NCBI GenBank assembly: GCA_003661125.1
Contig: QMVO01000046.1
Span: 1-9,602, forward strand
Direction: 5' to 3'
Source: Methanosarcinales archaeon
GTDB lineage: Archaea > Halobacteriota > Syntropharchaeia > Alkanophagales > Methanospirareceae
DNA: 9,602 bases
The position numbers and the translations under genes were made by a program. Numbering within the stretch: position 1 is the first letter of the stretch; each line of letters opens with the position of its first letter. Shown here piece by piece: positions 6,606 through 9,602 of this stretch. Under the pieces are notes generated by a model that saw only the letters and a program-made list of their open reading frames with translations, was not told where the DNA came from and made no database searches.

Positions 6606-7416
6606 AATGTCTGAGTTAGCGGTTGTTTTTGATGGAGCCGGCGTTTTATACGCGCCTTTCAGAATCATAAAAGACATAGAAAGAGGACTGACAAAACGCA
6701 GCAGGGTCTCGGGAATAACCTGTACGGAGGGACTCGAAAGAGGTGCGATGACCATTTTAAAGACGAGATACGAAGAAACAATGAAAGATGCAGAACCTTC
6801 TAAGCTCCTTTCTGTTTTGATGCGCGAGAAAAAAATAGAAAATAAAGTGGTTTATAAGAAAAAAGGGATTAGTGACCGTGAAGTATTGGAAGCAATTTTG
6901 AGCGATAAAAAGGTTAAATTGAGGGATGTGCATGAAACGATGTCCTTTTTAAGGAGGTGTGACATCCTTCCAGTAATAGGGGTGGGCTTAATCGTGGACA
7001 TGGCAAAAGAGGGAGGGGTGATAAAATACGTGATTGCTGGGGGTATAAATCTTTTCCCGGGAACACTCAAACTGCTGAAAGAATTACGTGCAATGGGTGT
7101 CCGGCTATTTGTTGCATCTGGAGATAGGATAGAAGGAGAGGAAATGGCTGCTTATTTGCCCGATATACCACCAGGCAATATATTTGGGATGATGAAGCCC
7201 GAAGATAAGAGGGAATTGGTAAGGAAATTGAAGGGAGAGTATATGGTGATGATGGTAGGAGATGATAGGAATGATTTTCTTGCGATGTGGGAGGCGGATA
7301 TCGCAGTGCTATCGTTGCAAGAAGAAGCAGATAGGCCTGGCAAGCTTTTTGAAGTTGCAGATTTCAGGATAAGAGAGATAGGAGAGATAAAGGAAATAAT
7401 AAAAGAGATAGGATAA
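6598..7416 (+). CDS. HAD-superfamily protein with P-type-ATPase-like core and DxA motif I
   Basis: A 272-residue cytoplasmic protein of the haloacid dehalogenase superfamily. Motif I is VVFDGAGVL, with the nucleophile Asp12 but Ala14 in place of the usual second Asp. Motif II is the Ser in LFVASGDR (S174). Motif III is a Lys in KPEDK (K200 or K204). Motif IV is GDDRND (221-226). The second half (YVIAGGINLFPG, then GDR, then GDDRND) resembles the soluble phosphorylation domain of P-type ATPases, although no membrane segments are present. Residues ~20-135 form an insert or cap with little recognisable similarity. Loss of the second Asp is seen in phosphonatases (DxA), so the chemistry may be neither ordinary phosphomonoester hydrolysis nor ion transport. 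The substrate is unknown. The start is TTG, set by the ribosome binding site at 6582-6589. The gene overlaps the methyltransferase end and lies 11 bases before the methanogenesis marker 2 gene, which suggests a shared function with the latter. Confidence 0.8.
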   Translation: MSRMSELAVVFDGAGVLYAPFRIIKDIERGLTKRSRVSGITCTEGLERGAMTILKTRYEETMKDAEPSKLLSVLMREKKIENKVVYKKKGISDREVLEAILSDKKVKLRDVHETMSFLRRCDILPVIGVGLIVDMAKEGGVIKYVIAGGINLFPGTLKLLKELRAMGVRLFVASGDRIEGEEMAAYLPDIPPGNIFGMMKPEDKRELVRKLKGEYMVMMVGDDRNDFLAMWEADIAVLSLQEEADRPGKLFEVADFRIREIGEIKEIIKEIG

Positions 7417-7427
7417 GGTGGAAAAAT

Positions 7428-8444
7428 ATGAGTAGCACAAAAGAAGGCGGAGATTTAGAATCGCTGGCAGAGAGCGTGAGAAACTTTGATGGGGTGAAGC
7501 GAAAAAGGGCTATAAGTGACCTGGTAAAAAGGCTGGGTGATTCAGATCGCGTAGGGAGTCGAACGATAATGGGATTTGGAGAGGATGCCGCAGTGCTTAA
7601 AATTGACAACGACAATTTCGTTTTACTTGCCGTGGATGGTATCTGGGGTAGATTGCTGAACGCAGACCCTTGGTGGGCGGGGTATTGTGCGGTGCTTGTA
7701 AATGTGAATGATATAGCGGCGATGGGCGGCACACCTCTTGCAATGGTGAATCTGACATCAACGCAGAAAAAGGCTATATGTGCAGAACTGGGAAGAGGAA
7801 TGGAGGAGGGCGTGAAAAAATTCGGTGTGCCAATGGTTGGGGGTCATCTACATCCTGACACCTCTTATGATGCACTGGACGTTGGAATAATAGGAACGGT
7901 AAAACGCGACAGTGTCATATTTTCAAATGGTGCGAGTCCGGGTGACAAGGTATTAGCCGGGATTGACCTCGATGGCAGAATATATCCGAGCTATAATCTG
8001 GCTTGGGATAACACGACAAAAAGGACACCGGCAGAGATAAGGCGGCAATTGAATACAATGGTGGAGATAGGGGAAAAGAAGTTAGCAACTGCCGGGAAGG
8101 ACATAAGCAATCCCGGCACTTTGGGCACGCTTGGAATGTTACTTGAAAGCTCAGGAGTAGGAGCAATTGTGGAGCTGAATAAGATACCAAGACCCGATGC
8201 GACGAAAAAAATATCGTTTGAGCATTGGTTAAAGATGTACCCGGGGACGGGATTTGTGCTCACGGTCGAGAACGAGAAAAAAGGAGCGGAATGTATTAAA
8301 ATATTCAAGGATGCGGGGGTAGCGGCTTCCATCATTGGTGAGATAGACAACAGTAAGAAGTTGAAGATAACAAATGGATCGGAGACAGCAACGGTATTTG
8401 ACCTCGACAAGGAGATAATAACTGGAATAAAACACAGGGTTTAG
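7428..8444 (+). CDS. methanogenesis marker protein 2 (AIR synthase/PurM-fold)
   Basis: A 338-residue member of the PurM/ThiL/HypE/SelD superfamily, ATP-dependent enzymes that form phosphorylated intermediates. The N-terminal half has GFGEDAAVL (about residues 45-53), LLAVDGIW, the VNVNDIAAMGGTPLAM core (typical of AIRS N-terminal domains) and VGGHLHPDTSYDALDV. The C-terminal half includes ASPGDKVLAG, NPGTLGTLGMLLESSGVGA and MYPGTGFVLT. Together these match the family known as methanogenesis marker protein 2 (TIGR03267), found in methanogens and relatives and of unproven biochemical role. The length is that of the family. It starts with ATG at 7428, and AAGGTGG, overlapping the stop of the upstream HAD gene, serves as ribosome binding site. 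With only 11 bases between the genes, they are certainly cotranscribed. A role in a nucleotide- or cofactor-linked step of methyl-coenzyme M chemistry is inference from phylogenetic distribution alone. Confidence 0.88.
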   Translation: MSSTKEGGDLESLAESVRNFDGVKRKRAISDLVKRLGDSDRVGSRTIMGFGEDAAVLKIDNDNFVLLAVDGIWGRLLNADPWWAGYCAVLVNVNDIAAMGGTPLAMVNLTSTQKKAICAELGRGMEEGVKKFGVPMVGGHLHPDTSYDALDVGIIGTVKRDSVIFSNGASPGDKVLAGIDLDGRIYPSYNLAWDNTTKRTPAEIRRQLNTMVEIGEKKLATAGKDISNPGTLGTLGMLLESSGVGAIVELNKIPRPDATKKISFEHWLKMYPGTGFVLTVENEKKGAECIKIFKDAGVAASIIGEIDNSKKLKITNGSETATVFDLDKEIITGIKHRV

Positions 8445-8555
8445 CCGATACCATAAACGTGCAGGAAGAAAAATACTAAAATAGTGAGAAGTTGCGGTTA
8501 TTGATGGTACACGAAAAAATATGGGGGGTGAAGGGCACTGTCTCGTTGTCCGTGT
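8445..8555 (+). promoter_or_regulatory. intergenic spacer before cofH, possible TATA box and Shine-Dalgarno
   Basis: The 111 bases between the marker 2 gene and cofH hold an AT-rich TATA-like word (GAAAAATACTAAAAT, 8467-8481) and a GGGGGTGA at 8524-8531 that could pair with the 3' end of 16S rRNA. The latter is 24 bases before the ATG at 8556, longer than usual, and only six bases before an in-frame CTG at 8538. A separate promoter for cofH is possible, but readthrough from the upstream operon is equally likely. Confidence 0.3.
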
Positions 8556-9602
8556 ATGATGAGAGACGATTTTGATGATTTATACGAAAAGATAAGAAAG
8601 GGAGAGATTGAGAAAGGAGATGCGATATTTTTAGCGAATCACCCTTATTATCTGTTCCGCATTGCCGATGAACTGCGTAGAGAGAAAAAAAGCGATGTTG
8701 TTACCTATGTGGTGAACAGGAACATAAACTTCACGAATGTCTGTGTAGGAAATTGCAAGTTCTGTGCATTCAGGGAGGAGAAAGAGCGCGGATATTTGCT
8801 GAGCATGGAAGCGGTTTTGAGTAAGGTAGAGGAAGCGGTGAATAACGAGGCAACGGAGATATGCATTCAAGGTGGATTGCACCCTGACCTCGTCATATCT
8901 GACTATTGTGGTATTATTGAAACCATAAAATCGAATTTTAATGTGCATATACATGCATTTTCGCCGATGGAGATATACCATGTAGCGAGAAATTCAGGGA
9001 TGGGGGAAGAAGAAGTGCTGAGAGAATTAAAGAAGGCTGGTCTGGGTTCTATCCCGGGTACGGCTGCGGAAATACTCGATGATTCCATAAGAGGGATAAT
9101 ATGCCCGCGGAAGATAAACACAGAGAAATGGATAGAGATAATAAAGACTGCACATCGGTTAGGAATCCCATCAACTGCTACCATCATGTATGGGCATATT
9201 GAATCGCTGGAGAACAGAATAGACCATATATTTAAGATTCGGGAGATACAAAAGGAGACAGGAGGATTTACTGAGTTCGTGCCACTGAAATTCATGCGAA
9301 AGAACAACGAATTGGGGAGAATGGTGAGCAGAGAAATTCCCTTTTTGGAAAATGCAATGGTCCACGCGCTATCAAGGGTTGTTCTTCATCCGTATTGTGT
9401 GAACGTGCAAGCATCATGGGTAAAGTTAGGAGTGGAGGATGTGCAGAAGATGCTTTATTTTGGTGTGAATGATTTAGGTGGGACTTTAATGGAGGAGAGC
9501 ATCTCAAGGTTATCTGGTTCCCTGGCTGGTGAGTATATGAGTCCGGAAGATTTCGAGCAATTGATAAAGGATGAGGGGAGAACGCCGAGAAGAAGGGATA
9601 CA
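8556..9602 (+). CDS. cofH: CofH, FO synthase subunit 2 (radical SAM), partial at window end
   Basis: This frame stays open to the window edge, giving 349 codons and lacking only the last few. The protein is a radical SAM enzyme with the cluster-binding motif CVGNCKFC (Cx3Cx2C; C63, C67, C70 counted from the ATG at 8556), preceded by NRNINFTNV. Further CofH hallmarks are IQGGLHPDL, HAFSPMEI, GLGSIPGTAAEILDD, STATIMYGH, FTEFVPL, QASWVKLG and NDLGGTLMEESISR. CofH joins 5-amino-6-ribitylaminouracil with tyrosine; CofG then completes FO, the deazaflavin chromophore of coenzyme F420, the hydride carrier of methanogenesis. Related MqnC/MqnE enzymes share the fold, but the C-terminal GGTLMEESISR block points to CofH. 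Two adjacent ATGs (8556, 8559) are candidate starts; no start lies further upstream before the stop at 8529 except a CTG. No cofG is visible within the window. Confidence 0.92.
   Translation, partial: MMRDDFDDLYEKIRKGEIEKGDAIFLANHPYYLFRIADELRREKKSDVVTYVVNRNINFTNVCVGNCKFCAFREEKERGYLLSMEAVLSKVEEAVNNEATEICIQGGLHPDLVISDYCGIIETIKSNFNVHIHAFSPMEIYHVARNSGMGEEEVLRELKKAGLGSIPGTAAEILDDSIRGIICPRKINTEKWIEIIKTAHRLGIPSTATIMYGHIESLENRIDHIFKIREIQKETGGFTEFVPLKFMRKNNELGRMVSREIPFLENAMVHALSRVVLHPYCVNVQASWVKLGVEDVQKMLYFGVNDLGGTLMEESISRLSGSLAGEYMSPEDFEQLIKDEGRTPRRRDT

Noticed and set aside
8631..9507. Minus-strand ORFs at the right edge
   Set aside because: They lie opposite a continuous plus-strand frame carrying the full set of CofH motifs, which is the real gene although it has no stop within the window.
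8556..9602. Menaquinone enzyme MqnC or MqnE instead of CofH
   Set aside because: The MqnD-like remnant nearby made this worth considering, but the QASWVKLG and NDLGGTLMEESISR blocks and IPGTAAEILDD fit CofH better.

Overview
The window looks like a chromosomal segment of a euryarchaeon from the methanogen or anaerobic methane/alkane-oxidiser group. The evidence is an archaeal MCM replicative helicase, a homolog of methanogenesis marker protein 2, a CofH-type F420 biosynthesis radical SAM enzyme, a C-terminal tail resembling the PGF-CTERM archaeal sorting signal, and AT-rich TATA-like promoters. An ANME-1/Syntrophoarchaeum-like relative is my guess, not something the sequence proves.

Left part (1-1315) is a decayed or rearranged region. 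On the minus strand lies a fragment of a PQQ-type beta-propeller surface protein (about 286-722). It has lost its N-terminal part, and a frameshift near 441-447 separates it from its own PGF-CTERM-like tail. Further right, also on the minus strand, are only the first ~55 codons of an MqnD/COG2107-like protein (1151-1315). Between these two broken genes sits a ~430 bp plus-oriented piece (about 722-1150). It carries the tail of an acidic small protein, a GC-rich cluster of TTCG-containing hairpins, and a ribosome binding site plus the first codons of another gene, which is also cut off. Both edges of this piece interrupt coding sequence.

Middle (1398-4970, minus strand) is the mcm gene. Its 710-residue helicase is interrupted exactly within the Walker A motif by a 480-residue intein. 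The intein has complete splicing blocks, two LAGLIDADG motifs and an additional HTH-like segment.

Right part (5025-9602, plus strand) is divergent from mcm across an AT-rich promoter region. It contains a beta-class DNA methyltransferase (probably N4-cytosine or N6-adenine) with a long composite specificity region. An unusual HAD-superfamily protein follows, translationally coupled to the methyltransferase through a TTG start. Eleven bases on is the methanogenesis marker 2 gene (AIR synthase/PurM fold). After a 111-bp gap comes cofH, which runs off the window end. The HAD, marker 2 and cofH genes look like a metabolic cluster serving methanogenesis-type C1 chemistry and its F420 cofactor. The methyltransferase is probably an accessory gene placed at the head of the cluster. 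No restriction endonuclease, CRISPR array, tRNA or rRNA is visible.
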